64,000 nucleotides of DNA from NCBI GenBank assembly GCA_039621445.1, contig CP154955.1, positions 42,226,733 through 42,290,732 on the forward strand, in the 5' to 3' direction. The notes beneath the pieces are model-generated. The model did not search any database and had not been told where the DNA came from. It worked only from the letters and a program-made list of their open reading frames with translations. Shown here piece by piece: positions 25,901 to 35,834 of this stretch. A program made the position numbers and the translations under genes. The stretch is from Euglena gracilis (Eukaryota; Euglenida; Euglenophyceae; Euglenales). Each line of letters begins with the position of its first letter. Positions within the stretch are counted from its first letter, which is position 1.

Positions 25901-26069
25901 GTTGCTGACACCGAGATGCGGTGGGGACTGTGTGGCAGAACTGGCCAAATGGTTGATGGTGACTGCTGGTAGGGAGGGGGGTTCAGAATTAGTTTAGTAC
26001 AGCAGGGGCTGTGCACGGAGCGGAGCTGCTGTAGGGCGGTGCTCCAACCCCTCCATGGAAGGGTGGGCG
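19941..26069. repeat. Tandem satellite, homogenised late subfamily (8-9 units of 710-718 bp)
   Basis: Units with landmarks at 19941, 20657, 21375, 22088, 22803, 23518, 24233, 24950 and 25660 share changes absent or rare upstream: GTCGACACCAG instead of ACGGACACCAG, TGCCTTTAGGCA instead of TGCCCTTGGGCA, GTGAGTGCC, a CGGAGC duplication before TGCTGTAGGG, and (from the second unit) CACACCCTGTCCCC in place of the long C run. They are nearly identical to each other, so this block expanded most recently. The array ends abruptly at about 26069, where GGGCGACGACTCG is replaced by GGGCGATGACTGTTAAAAG. Confidence 0.92.
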
Positions 26070-26809
26070 ATGACTGTTAAAAGTTGCAAGGCACCTTGCA
26101 TTGCACAGTTATACACCGTCAATCAATTTTGTTGGCCTATGACCGTCCTCCAATGCCAAATTGTGCAACATGCTCAGGGGCAAAGTCAGCCATTTTGACA
26201 GCGCCCATCATGCCCAAAGTCCCATGGGCAGAGGTGATAAAAAATGTAGATATTTTCCTAGATTTTTCTTGTATATATTTTTTTTTGCGTTCTGGATCCA
26301 TTTTGGCTCGTTTTGGGGCAGTTTGGGAGAACTGTTTTGAGAGGCGGGGTTAAATATAAGCGGATATGACCCGTTAGGAGTTTAGGGAGGCTGTCTCGCC
26401 GACCTTCGCTGACCTGGACAAATCTGCTGATCAATTGGGTATTTAGCCAACCCAGTTGGCTGTCTGCCCCCCCCCCCCCCGGCTGCTGTCTGGCACTATT
26501 GTGTTTATGTGTGTTTGTGTGGGTGGGTGTGTGAGTCGGCCTGTGTGTGTGGTTTTTTTTGTGTGCTCACATTTATGCAAGTTTTTTTGCCAATTTGTCG
26601 CAGCAGTCCAGCTTGAAATGAGGGAACTTTTTTCCATCTCAGGTGAACATTGAAGAATTTGCCAAGTACTTGTGCACCCCTGTCCCGAGCATGACTCCCA
26701 TCCATGCAATTGCGAATTACATCTCCCGATGACTGCTGGAATGTGGGAGAGGGGTTGGATCCAGAGGGGAGGACTCATCTTGAATGATGATATGTAATGT
26801 ATGCAATGA
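26070..26809. other. Unique spacer, no gene seen
   Basis: Leaves the satellite at about 26069. It includes a C run at 26467 and a TG/GTGTGT-rich stretch at about 26500-26560. Open frames are short and not protein-like. Confidence 0.5.
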
Positions 26810-27140
26810 TGTGTCCCCCACCTGCTAAGGGGGGTCTGGACTGACCCCGGGGGGGGGGGCTTCAGGGGACCATCCCCCCAATTTTTTTTCATTTTGGCGC
26901 TTTGCGCCGAATTTTTTTTGCATTTTTAACAACTTTTTGCCCAAAAACTGCCCAAAATGGCTCTTTCGGCCATTTTGGGGTCAAAACCGTTTTTGGCCGG
27001 GCACAAAGCGCCGGCCGAAAATCGGCCACCCAGACACTGCTCAGGGGGGAGTGTCCCCCCCTGCTGGACCAGGAGGGGGGGGGTCTGACCTCCCCCACCT
27101 GCTCTTATCCCCACCCCCTTCCAGTCTCAGAATCCACCCT
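26810..27140. mobile_element. Decayed relative of the hAT-like element
   Basis: 26895-27050 follows the interior of the 2919 element almost word for word: GGCGCTTTGCGCCGAA, a T run plus GCATTTTT, CCAAAAA..TGCCC, AAATGGC, CATTTTGGGGTCAAAA, CACCCAGAC. The right end (CACCTGCTCTTATCCCCACCC) corresponds to the ACTGTCCTTATATCGAACCC end of the intact copies but no longer has a good inverted partner on the left. No target duplication can be identified. Confidence 0.6.
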
Positions 27141-27592
27141 GCCCACCCTGTGCCGAATGGGGTTGTTGAACACCCTCGGTCAATGGAAAATCCAACAGAA
27201 AACTTGTAAAGCAGTTGTGTGCACTCAACATCGAGGAGCTGCAGAAACAGCTTGGTGCATGAACCCTCCCACCTTGACACTGGCAAATCTCACCGTCCTG
27301 CTTTTGCTGCGGGTTTAGAGTCTTTCTGACCTTTTTATATTGTGTCTGTTGCCGTTCATCAACCCTCACTCAGTTGTGATAACCCCCACTCAATTGCGCA
27401 GCGGTTGTCTTATTTCTTTTACAAATGAAAATCAGTCATCAAAAAATTGCGTTTCATATGCCTGCCAAAACAGTGCCAACAAATTTACGACAGCACCATG
27501 TTGCACATCGAAAACGTCCCTCCAATGTGAGAACCGTGGTTTGGTATGGTGTTGCCTCAGCAAATGCAGGAATCTTCTCATCAGAGCATTGG
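27141..27592. other. Unique spacer, no gene seen
   Basis: Mixed composition with several short open frames and none that resembles a known protein. Confidence 0.5.
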
Positions 27593-27800
27593 CAGGGTTC
27601 GATATGAGGAGGTGTATTGGGTTTGCATGGTGGGCTGCCCCCCCCCCCCCCTTCCTGGACCAGAGGGGGTCTGACCCGCCAGGGGGGTACAGACCCACCC
27701 TGAGTTCAGGACTCCCCCCATAGCCCCCATAGGCAAAATTTTTCGGCTCAGCACTTGGCGCTTTGTTTGCTGGCTCAGTGGTTGGAGCAAAGAATTGTGA
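27593..27800. mobile_element. Single hAT-like terminus with truncated body
   Basis: 27593 starts CAGGGTTCGATATGAGGAGG, which fits the terminal consensus with one change (ATATGAGGA for ATATAAGGA). It runs into C runs, GGTCTGACC-like words and TTGGCGCTTTG, as in the intact elements read from their right end. I find no opposite terminus, so this is probably a 5'-truncated or deleted copy. Confidence 0.5.
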
Positions 27801-28746
27801 GAAGAAAAGAAAAGCATCAGTTTTCAAGCTGATTTAAGGTTGAATGTTTGACGACCTCAAGATGTGGGCAACAGTTGTCGCAGACCCCATTCCGGGGGAG
27901 GGAGGGTGAATGTGCGCAGCGCATATTTTTGGCATATTTCGCATATGTATTTGGTGCATATTTCACTTTTCTTTTGGCCATATTTTGCATGTTTTGCGCA
28001 TATCTAGTACAAATTCGGAGATATCTAGCACATATTTTACCCGTTCCCAAAATTTTTCCGCATATTTTTTCAGATTTCTTCGAACCATTTTCACCCCTTT
28101 TTTTTGTCAATTGGGCTATTTTGGGTCTTTCTCAGCCACTGCAGGGCATTTTTGGAGCATACATCTCTCTAAGGTTTTGCGAACCCCCCCCCCCCCGGGG
28201 GGGGCGGCTGCAGCCAGCCCCGATTTGGGCCCAGCCCAGCCGCAGCAGCACCCCCCTCCGGGGGGGGGTGCTGCTAGCCCTGCTAGCCAGCCCCTTTTTT
28301 GGGGGTCCAGCCCAAAATTTTTTGGAAAATTGTGTTCAAAAGTGGCCAAAAATGGGGTTTGGGGGGCGTTTGGGGCATTTTTGGGGGGTTTCAGATGCAT
28401 CATTTTTTCAAAACTGTGTCTTGCAGGTCATTTTTGGGCATTTTTCCGATTTCAGTCCAGCTCGCCCCGGTTCGGGTCCAGCCGGGGTCCAGCCCCCCCC
28501 CGGGGGGGGGGCGGGCTAGCCAGCCCAAATTTCTAGCCCTAGCGCAGCAACCCCCCCCCCGGGTCCTTAAAGAAATGTATGTTTTGGAGTCTGCGAGTCT
28601 GTTTTTTTGAGATCGGCAGTCGACTTTTTTTTAAATCGTAAAAAGCAACGAAACTCGCTTAGCATTTCAAGGTCTTTGTGCTTCGCCCATTCCTCCGAGT
28701 CGGGTGCGGCTTGGTGGATTGGTGCTGACAAAGGGGGAAGGGACAC
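27801..28746. other. Non-coding spacer with CATATTT words and G/C hairpins
   Basis: 27910-28070 repeats the word GCATATTT or close variants about ten times at irregular spacing. 28180-28570 has four places where a C run meets a G run (near 28190, 28258, 28500 and 28556). The best hairpin has AGCAGCACCCCCC at 28244-28256 pairing with 28263-28275. Apparent proline/glycine-rich frames reflect these runs. Confidence 0.55.
28244..28275. repeat. 13-bp perfect inverted repeat at a C-run/G-run junction
   Basis: AGCAGCACCCCCC pairs perfectly with GGGGGGTGCTGCT across a 6-nt centre. It could extrude as a hairpin or form a G-rich structure; no function is evident. Confidence 0.7.
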
Positions 28747-28811
28747 TCGTACACCCTCGAGGAAAACCGACCAGGGAGGAAGGGACACCGAGGGCGAAGC
28801 ACAAAGACCTT

Positions 28812-28906
28812 GTGAGGCCATGCCTTGCTCGCCGGCGGTGTTTGGATTGTTTTGGTGCGTTGGGTTAGGAGTCCCTGCTTAGTGCCGCCTCGCCGGAGTT
28901 GGCTGA
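28812..28906. repeat. DIRS copy 1 inverted terminal repeat, 3' side
   Basis: Reverse complement of 33181-33277. The CCATGCCTTGCTCGCCGG to GTTAGGAGTCCCTG segment is identical; differences cluster at GCCGCCTCGCC versus GCCTTTTTTCGCC. Confidence 0.88.
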
Positions 28907-29035
28907 CGATGCTGCTCCGACGTGGCGACGTGGCTTCTTGCCCCTGGGGGGTGTCCCCCCCCTCTCCCCCCCTGGCCCCCATTTTCTGACCGAGGGCTTT
29001 TGAACACAAATTTTCTGTTTCGGGTGGGGGGGTTG

Positions 29036-29142
29036 GGCTCACAAGGTCTTTGTGCTTCGCCCTCGGTGTCCCTTCCTCCCTGGTAGGTTTTCCTCGAGGG
29101 AGTACGAGACACCTCGGGCTCCGCACTTTGCCCTTGTGAGGC
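29036..29142. repeat. DIRS copy 1 internal complementary region
   Basis: 29036-29107 is complementary to the outer left end (28747-28819), and 29106-29142 is complementary to the outer right end (33271-33305). In DIRS1-type elements this region templates joining of the ends into a circle before integration. The two halves meet at TACGAGACACC, which marks the element termini. Confidence 0.82.
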
Positions 29143-30197
29143 CTGATTTTGCACTGAAATTAGGGGGGCCAGGGCATTTTCCAGGGCACCTTGGGCACCA
29201 AGTCGTTGATAATGGGCTGTAAAAGCCTCCACCCCCCTCCACTGACCAATTTCGCAAACTTCTTTGGCAGAAAGGCCCAATTTTTTGAGTAAACCAACTC
29301 CTGCCCCTCTGGTGGAGTGGGCCCCCCACACCTGGGGGGTACCCCCTGTTTGGCCAAAAAATTCTTTGTCATAGAAGCAACGGTGTCTGCACTTATGGCC
29401 CTGAAGGGGGGTTTTAATGAAATCAGGAGGGGGCCCCCAGGTCTCACGAATAAACGTGTAGCAGCCACATAACCCATCATTAAATGAAAGGGGCTGATTT
29501 GTGGGCACTGGGGTATGGACACAACTCTCTCCCACTTGTGGAACTTTTGGCCCTTACGCTTAATTTTAATGTAGGGTGCCCTACCCAACACACTGGTGGT
29601 TCGTTTGACTTGTGCCAGGTCTGAAGATCTGTAAAAACAGAGGATGCGTGAACAGAAAATCAGTTGTGTACGCAATGCACAAATATCAGTGGGCATAGGG
29701 GCCTTGGCCAGCCCCAGGAGGATTGGGAGGGGATCCCAAAATGCCCCATACTTCTCCAGATTTTGGTTCCAGAGCCTCTTGTAAGGGGTCAACATGGTGT
29801 GGAATCTCAGTCCACCAAACCCAGGAATCAAAAGCATAGCACTGTATGCATTACGTGCTTGGGCCTTGGAAAATTGGAATAATTGAATTAAGGCGTCAGC
29901 CACTTGGTCTGTGGTGGCTTCAGGGGGGGGCACCCCCATGTGTTCCAAAATGACCCACAGAAGTGCAAAAGCACTCTGATAACGTTTTAAACTGGGGTTT
30001 CTACCCAGGAAATCGTTAATGGTTTGCACCTGAATTTGTTTCCCCTCCAAAATTTGCCTGAGCAAATCATGCAAAGGAGGGGCCACCTGGAGGGTGGCAT
30101 TTGTTCCCCTCTGCAATTGGTGAACATGCCCTTGTAGGGGGTGATTTTCAGGCAGGGGGTCCCTGGAACTTTCATTTTTATTAATTGGGGCCACCAT
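29140..30197 (-). pseudogene. DIRS copy 1 tyrosine recombinase (frameshifted)
   Basis: Catalyses site-specific integration of the circular retrotransposon DNA. The N-terminal part is open from 30197 to 29160 and contains the first catalytic Arg in a LCFYRSSDL-like motif. The HSTR box, the W before the active site and the tyrosine (FTAHYQRL) lie in another frame (28879-29535). Compared with copy 2, one G is missing from the G tract near 29332-29337 (6 versus 7), which breaks the frame between Arg-I and HxxR. The product would lack the catalytic tyrosine, so this is a pseudogene unless the frameshift is a sequencing error in the homopolymer. Confidence 0.8.
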
Positions 30198-30225
30198 GTG
30201 GCTGAATCCCAGTAGGGGGTGACCA

Positions 30226-30560
30226 TCAACACTTTGGTCTGGGAAAAATTCTCAACCTGGGCAGAAATTTTTGAATTATTGACCAGGGGAGGTTTGCATA
30301 AAGATCCCCCATGTTGTCCAGTGGACATTGTAATGCACTTACTGCTGTGGCCTCCCAGTGGGGCCACCTGGCCACAAAATTGGGCAGTTTTTTGTTGCCT
30401 GGGGAGGCAAATAAATCTGTTTCCAGTTGTATGTAATTTTGGAAATGCTGTCTTAGCCATTGAAAAAGCTGGGGGTCTAAAGAATAATCCACCCTGTCCA
30501 TTTCCCATCTGCTGATGGGGTCTGCCAGGCATTCTTTGAAGGTACCCAGTTTACTTGGAG
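30226..30560 (-). pseudogene. DIRS copy 1 domain downstream of RNase H (separate frame)
   Basis: The frame carries LADPISRWEMD, which corresponds to the ADxxSR end of RNase H in DIRS elements, then a LETDLFAS..NKKLPNFVARWP segment and DNMGDLYANLPWSII. This is the domain that normally follows RNase H in DIRS polyproteins. It is shifted relative to the RT frame by an indel near 30540-30560, so the last RNase H aspartate is separated from the first three. Confidence 0.68.
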
Positions 30561-32207
30561 GTTCACTTGTTTTTCCATGCACCATTTGAAAAACGGTCTC
30601 AGCATTTTGTTGAATGGGTCCTTTCTGCCCCCACCTTTTGTTAAGTAATAGTAAATTACCTGGTTGTCCACTGACAAAGAAACGGTTTCCCCAGGTTTGC
30701 TCAAACTTTTGACAGTGCTTATTGCTGCACTGAGTTCTTTTACATTGATGTGCAAAATGGAGTCTTTTCTCCAAAATTCCTGCACAATTTCTCCTGTGTG
30801 GATGTCCAGTCCCCCCCAGGCATGGGTGCTGCTGTCTGAGTGCAATTCTCTGGTTGCATTTTGGGGGAAGGGTCTGCCCCCCCAGGTGTCCAGCAGAATT
30901 TTTATTTCCCTTAATTGGGCCTTGATTTCCTGGGAAATGGGGTGTTTTGAGTCCCAGGGGGCTGTGGACTTTGCCACCAAAAAATTTGCCATGGTGTCTG
31001 TGAAAGCCCTTAGAAAGGGCAGGGCCATTAGATTGCATCTTATTTGGCCCAAAATGGCGGCCAGCTGCCTTTTTGACATGTAATCCTTTTTCACAATTTT
31101 TCCCAGCTCCTTTTTTATGGTTTTGACTTTCTGGGGGGGCACCTGTAGCTTTCCTTCCTGGAAGTTTAGTTGAAAACCCAGATGGGTTACCACTTGGGTG
31201 GGTTGGAGGGTGGACTTTTTCACATTGATTTTGAATCCAGAATCCAGCAAATCTTTGACAACTGTGTTCAGGTGATTTTGTAAAGTGTTTTGGGTGGGGG
31301 CCACCAGCAAAATGTCGTCCAGGTAAATAAAGACCTGGATGCCCTTTTTTCTCCACAGCTTTTCGAAAGTTTTCATGACTGACATGAAAATTTGGGGCAT
31401 CACATTCAGCACAAAGCAGCCTGTTTGAAATTCCCAGGTCTGCCCCCCCACCTGATGCCTTAAAAATGGCCTTAGGCCAGGGCTTAATGGAGTATGGAAA
31501 TAGGCATCTTTCAGGTCTATTTTTGCTGCCCAGTGACCTTTTTCCAAAACTGGAAAAATGTGCTGGATATGATCCAGCTTGAAAGGTTTTGCTTGAAACT
31601 GCTGCTTCAGTTCTCTGCAATCGCTGATCATTCTCCACTTGGTTGTTCCCCCCTCTGGTTTCGAAATTAGAAACCATGGGATCAAATGCTCGGTTTCTGA
31701 ATCCCAAACTCGTTTCACTGACCCAGTTTTTTCGTAATCCAGCAGAATTTTTTCTGCCTGGTTCAGGTCCAAGTTGGCTCTGGGTTTTGGGTGGGTGGAC
31801 AATTTTGGGGGATTTATCCAGGGGGGTTGGATTCCATTTCTGATCAATTGACATGTTGCTGGGAGGGCATGTTTTGACCACCACTGGAGACTTTGTTGAA
31901 GTCTCTGGTACAGGGGGGTGTCTCCCCATTTTCCCTCCATGAAATTTTTTTTCCCAATTAGATGATTTTCCGGGGGCTGGGTGGGGTGTGTTGGACATTT
32001 CACAGCCCCTAGAGCCCCTAGGGCTTGAGCCCGTGGAAAAAGAAAATGTTTCTGGGGGGATGTGCATGCACTCTCTCCCTCTCTGCTCACACTCTCTCTG
32101 GAGGATCTTGTTGTTGGTTTCCATACCATAGGGCTTACTGCCCCGGATTTGCCTATCTGGCCTTCTTGATGTTGATGGTGTTGGTTGCCATACCATACGG
32201 GGGCCAC
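30477..32207 (-). pseudogene. DIRS copy 1 reverse transcriptase and RNase H
   Basis: 576-aa open frame. RT spans about residues 170-345: KIDLKDAY near 229-236 gives the first metal-binding Asp and FIYLDDILL at 293-301 is the YxDD catalytic box. RNase H follows with LHSDSS (D458), KELSAA (E491) and SVDNQV (D514); the fourth acidic residue is out of frame downstream. The motif usually written PFGL...P..F is CFVLNVMPQIF here (CFGLNVMP in copy 2), a lineage-specific form. The frame starts inside the Gag region, overlapping the Gag frame. The polymerase core itself is uninterrupted, but the loss of the RNase H end argues against activity. Confidence 0.85.
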
Positions 32208-33126
32208 TGTGGGTCCCCCCTTTGTTGATTGAGCAGGAATAAATGCTGGTGGGGAGTCTTCCCCTTCCTGTTCCTCCTGGGGCTAGGCAGGGGGCTGCCC
32301 ATTTAAATACAAAGCCCTTGCAGGGCTGCCCCTTAGCTTCTGGGGGGCCTGTGAAGCACCCTCCTTGTGATCTTGTTGAAATTGATCTTCTTGACATTTC
32401 TGGCCCCAGTGGCCTTGATGATAACTTGAATGGCCCCAATGGCCTGATTGATTTCTGGGTCGCCATGCCCATTTGAAATCTTGAGGGGTTCTTGGGGCCC
32501 CACCCTTGACCCCTGGGGGTTGGTGTGATTGAGAAATGATGGGGATGGTGTGTCTGACCTTTTTTGCCCCTGCCATGTCTTGTGGGGCCTTGGTGCTGGT
32601 GGCCACCTTGACCTTTGTTCCAGCGATTTTGGATGTTGTAGATGCCTTCATGGCTGTTTGTGCCGTCATGGCTTCTGTGGCCACCATGGCCTGTGCGGTT
32701 CTGGCTGCCATAGCCCCGCTTGAACACATAATGTGTTTTGGGAAGTTGGCCACCATGGCCCCGGTTCCAATGGCCGTAGTGGCCCGCTGGTGGTTGCTTC
32801 TGCCCCTTGCGGGGTCTTCTGACCACTGTCTGCCAGGGTCCGTGGCCATCACTTTGGGGGGTTTGGGTTGTGAAAGTTTCTTTTGGGGAAATTTCTTTTG
32901 GGGAAGGGGCAGCCACGGTTCGCCATAGTCGACCCGCGCCGTCAGGTTGTCCAGCTGCTGCGGCTTCTGCTGCTCCCTCTTGAAGTTCTCCAGCGCTGTT
33001 CTTCTTGGAAATTGCATCTTTCATTTGAAATCTTTCAGCTACTTCAACAATTTCTGTTTTGAGGTTCTGCACGAGCAACTTTTTCTGGATATGTTGAATT
33101 GATTGATTGACTTGTTCTTCTTCCAA
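32000..33126 (-). CDS. DIRS copy 1 Gag-like basic protein
   Basis: It starts MEEEQVNQSIQHIQ with a short amphipathic, possibly coiled N-terminus, followed by a long Gly/His/Gln/Arg-rich basic region (GHGG, GQGG and GHYGHW repeats) that would bind nucleic acid. No CCHC knuckle is visible, which is normal for DIRS Gag. The homologous frame in copy 2 (57718) starts at the internal MKDATSKKHSAGELQE-like position. The open frame does not stop at the end of Gag: it continues to 30226 through the RT region in a frame different from RT (966 codons in all). I set the end at about 32000, where similarity passes to the RT frame. Confidence 0.62.
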
Positions 33127-33180
33127 TTGATATTGTATTTGACGTTCCTTTCTTCTGGGTGTCGAAGGGCAAATTAAGAA

Positions 33181-33277
33181 TCAGCCAACTCCGGCGAAAA
33201 AAGGCACTAATCAGGGACTCCTAACCCAACGCACCAAAACAATCCAAACACCGCCGGCGAGCAAGGCATGGCCTCAC
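33181..33277. repeat. DIRS copy 1 inverted terminal repeat, 5' side
   Basis: Partner of 28812-28906. It lies directly upstream of the Gag-like frame, and the outermost 28 bp (33278-33305) are represented again, inverted, in the internal complementary region. Confidence 0.88.
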
Positions 33278-33372
33278 AAGGGCAAAGTGCGGAGCCCGAG
33301 GTGTCCTTGTGAGTGTGTGTGCGAAGGACAAACACCTTGTGAGGCCAGGCCTCGTTTGCTAGTGGCTCTGTT

Positions 33373-34184
33373 TTGGTGTCGCCAAGTGCCCATTTTACAC
33401 CAGAGGGCAGGGAAGGGTCTCAGACGAAGCCGAACTGGGACTCCCAGGAAGTGCTGAGAGAGAGACTAGAAGGAGGAGGGAGGGGCCCGAATGCCAAAAC
33501 AAGGTGGGACAACAGTATCCCAGAGGATGCCACAGCTTCAAACACAAGTGTAGACGATGGAATTAAGGGCGAGGTGGTGGCCATGGGGAAATTCCACCAG
33601 CAACTCCCCACAGGCAGGGGCAGAAGCCAGGTCTGTCAAATCCCCCCCCCCCATTTTTTCAACACAACAACCCCTCCGAAGGGGAAGAGGGGGAGGCGCA
33701 CCAGCCCCCGCAGATTTCAAGTGGAGCTGGAGGCAAAGCAAAAAGCTATCAGTGCCATGGGGGCCAGAATTATATACAAGGCCACGGAGGCCAGTTTTAT
33801 TTGCAAGGCAAGCAAGGCCAGACAAAAAATGAAGGACCATGGAGGCCACAGGCGCCTGGGAAATGGGGTCCAGGGGTGGTCCAACAGCGGCCACCAAAGG
33901 TACGGTAGGCTAAGGTGCACACCTCATTAACATAAGCTTGAAAAGCCCAAGGAGGATGCCCCAGGGGTATTGGAGGAAAGGAGGTCAACCCCCTGGATCA
34001 TTTCGTTACACCCATGGCAGGGGAAGATCAAAAACAGGGGGGGACCCTCAGAGGCCCTGACAACACCAAGAACGAAAGTGGAGGACCGGAGATTCGGTGA
34101 GCAGAGATGGAGAGAGTGCATGCACCCCCTCCCCCCTGTGTCTTTCCAAAATGAAATCCTTGGGGGCACTAAGGGTGAAATGTT
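33373..34184 (+). pseudogene. DIRS copy 3 Gag relic
   Basis: The frame around 33590-33830 (GRGRS..., then FFNTTTPPKGKRG, then FQVELEAKQK) aligns with the GRGRTG..FFITNPIRGKG part of copy 2 Gag. The RECMHPLPP word near 34115 matches RECMHIPPE of copy 1. Frame is not maintained. Confidence 0.6.
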
Positions 34185-34566
34185 TAGTACTCTGCAGTCC
34201 CTGATCATTCTTCATTTTGTTGTTCCCCCTTCTGATTTTGAAATTAAAAATCATGGTATTAAGTGTTGAGTTGCTGACTCCCCCACTCTTTTTTCCCGAA
34301 CCCGTTTCCTCGTAGTCCAGCAGAATTTTTCTGCTTGTTTCAGGTCTAAATTGGGTCTGGTTTTTTGGTGGGTGGACAATTTTGGGTGCCTCACCCAGGG
34401 GGTTGGATGCCATCTTTGATGAGTTTCTGGAGGGGCATTTTTCTGCCACCACTGCAGGCTTTTTTGAAGTCTCTTGTGTAGGGGGGTGTCTGCCCAATTT
34501 TCTTCCAAGGAATTTATTTCCCCAATAAGGTGGTTTTTTGAGGGTCGGGAAGGGGGTGTTGGACAA
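34185..34566 (-). pseudogene. DIRS copy 3 RT N-terminal segment, inverted in place
   Basis: Minus-strand reading gives NTPFPTLKKPPYWGNKFLG, KIVHPPKNQTQF, LLDYEETGSG and KMKNDQGLQS, which aligns with NTPHPAPGKSSNWEKKF through WRMISDCREL of copy 1. The plus-strand reading resumes at 34567 exactly where this segment should have joined it. So about 380 bp flipped without loss of flanking order. Confidence 0.75.
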
Positions 34567-35160
34567 CCAATACTTTCCAGTGAAGACTTTCAAGCTGGAG
34601 CACATCCACCACATTTTCCCAGTCCCTGGCCACTGGGAAGCTAAAATTTATTTGAAGGATGCGCATTTTCACATCCCAGTCAGACAGGACCTAAGGCAAT
34701 TGTTAAGGCATCAGGGGGGGCAGACCTGGGAATTCCAGGCAGGCTGTTTTGGCCTGAAGGCCATGCCCAAAATTTTCAGGGGAGTGTTGAAAACATTTGA
34801 AAAGCTTTGGAGATCATGTACCTGGACGACATTTTGAGGGTGTCCCAACAAAAAAATAATTTTCAAAATCATCTCAGCACAGTTGTCAGATATTTTCCGA
34901 AAGCAGGTTTCAAAATTAATGTCCAAAAGTCCACCTTTCAGCCCACCTAAGTTGTAAATCAGCTTCAGTTTCAGCTCAACTTGCAAGAAGGAAAATCGCA
35001 AGCGCCCAACAAGAAATTCAAGGCAATAAAGAAGGAACTGGGAAAAACTATGAGAAAATATTTCATGTCAAAAGGCAACTGGCTGCCATTTTGGGCCAGA
35101 TAAGGTGCAATCTGATGGCCCTGCCATTTTTAAGGGCTTTCACAGATTCACTGGTTAATT
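34567..35160 (+). pseudogene. DIRS copy 3 RT core relic
   Basis: FKLEHIHHIFPVPGHWEAKIYLKDAHFHIPV matches the RT palm start of copy 1 (the first catalytic Asp is Tyr here: KIYLKD for KIDLKD). A deletion at about 34812-34830 destroys the approach to the YLDD box. Further in-frame stops follow. Confidence 0.78.
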
Positions 35161-35600
35161 TTTGGTGACAAATTACACAGCCCCCTGGAATCCAGAACAT
35201 CCCATTTCACAGCAAATGAAAGCCCAATTGAATGAAATAAAAATTCTGCTGGACTCCTGTGGGGGAGACCCTTTCCCCAAACTGCAACCAGAGAGTTACA
35301 CCCAGACAGCCCCCATGCCTGGGGGCGGGTGCACATCCTAACAGGCAAGATTGTGAAAGAATTTTGGAGAGAAGACTCCGTTTTGCACATAAATGCAAAA
35401 TAGCTGTTGGCAGAAATAAACACTGTAAAAATCCTCAGCAGACCAGGGGAAACAGTTTCCTTGTCAGTAGGCAACCAGGTAATCTACCACTACTTGACAA
35501 AAGGGGGAGGAGCAGAAGGGACCCCTTCACTTCCATTCTGAGACTGCCTTTCAAACTGTGTGTGGAGGACAACACAAACCTTCAAGTAAAGTGGGTCCCT
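35161..35600 (+). pseudogene. DIRS copy 3 RNase H relic
   Basis: Similarity to the copy 1 RNase H runs through ESYTQTAPMPGG, ADCERILERRL/HKCK and FLVSRQPGNLPLLDKR in shifting frames, with the RNase H acidic residues disrupted. The similarity ends at about 35600 in a short duplicated phrase (ACATAAACCTTCAAG), followed by an outer DIRS terminus. Confidence 0.65.
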
Positions 35601-35834
35601 CACAACATAAACCTTCAAGCAAAGTGCGGAGCCCGAGGTGTCACGTCGGGTTTTCAGACTCCAACCGCCGCGCCACGGCCGCCCCCCCCCCCCCGCCCCC
35701 CGCCCAATGTCGGGATGGAAGCGGAAACTTTGATGACCAAGGGGTTTTGCAGACAAACGTGATTTCTTAGGGCCGGGTCGAGCTCGCAAGATCTCTTTGC
35801 CCGGCGTGCCGTCCCCCTTTGAGTGTGTGTAAGT

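Larger units (their letters stand above)
28747..33305 (-). mobile_element. DIRS-like tyrosine-recombinase retrotransposon, copy 1 (about 4.56 kb)
   Basis: Order on the minus strand: Gag-like basic protein, reverse transcriptase, RNase H, a conserved C-terminal domain, then a tyrosine recombinase. The ends are inverted: 28812-28906 is the reverse complement of 33181-33277 with few changes. Next to the 3' repeat, 29036-29142 is a composite of the complements of the two outermost ends (28747-28819 and 33271-33305). Inverted repeats plus such an internal complementary region and a tyrosine recombinase define DIRS1-type elements, which integrate without target duplications. The boundaries come from where the complementarity to the internal region stops. 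Frameshifts in RNase H and the recombinase make this copy probably inactive. Confidence 0.88.
33306..35650 (+). mobile_element. Rearranged DIRS remnant, copy 3 (plus strand, head to head with copy 1)
   Basis: Gag, RT and RNase H relatives appear in order on the plus strand, except that 34185-34566 is inverted in place. It abuts copy 1 at the Gag ends. The left edge carries a terminal-repeat-like stretch (CCTTGTGAGGCCAGGCCTCG near 33342). The right edge, 35617-35643, has AAAGTGCGGAGCCCGAGGTGTC, the outer DIRS terminus. No recombinase is present. Many stops and indels show it is old. Confidence 0.75.

Noticed and set aside
27848-28536. Overlapping 208- and 223-codon plus-strand frames
   Set aside because: They run through CATATTT repeats and C/G runs, have no motif, and frame choice is arbitrary.
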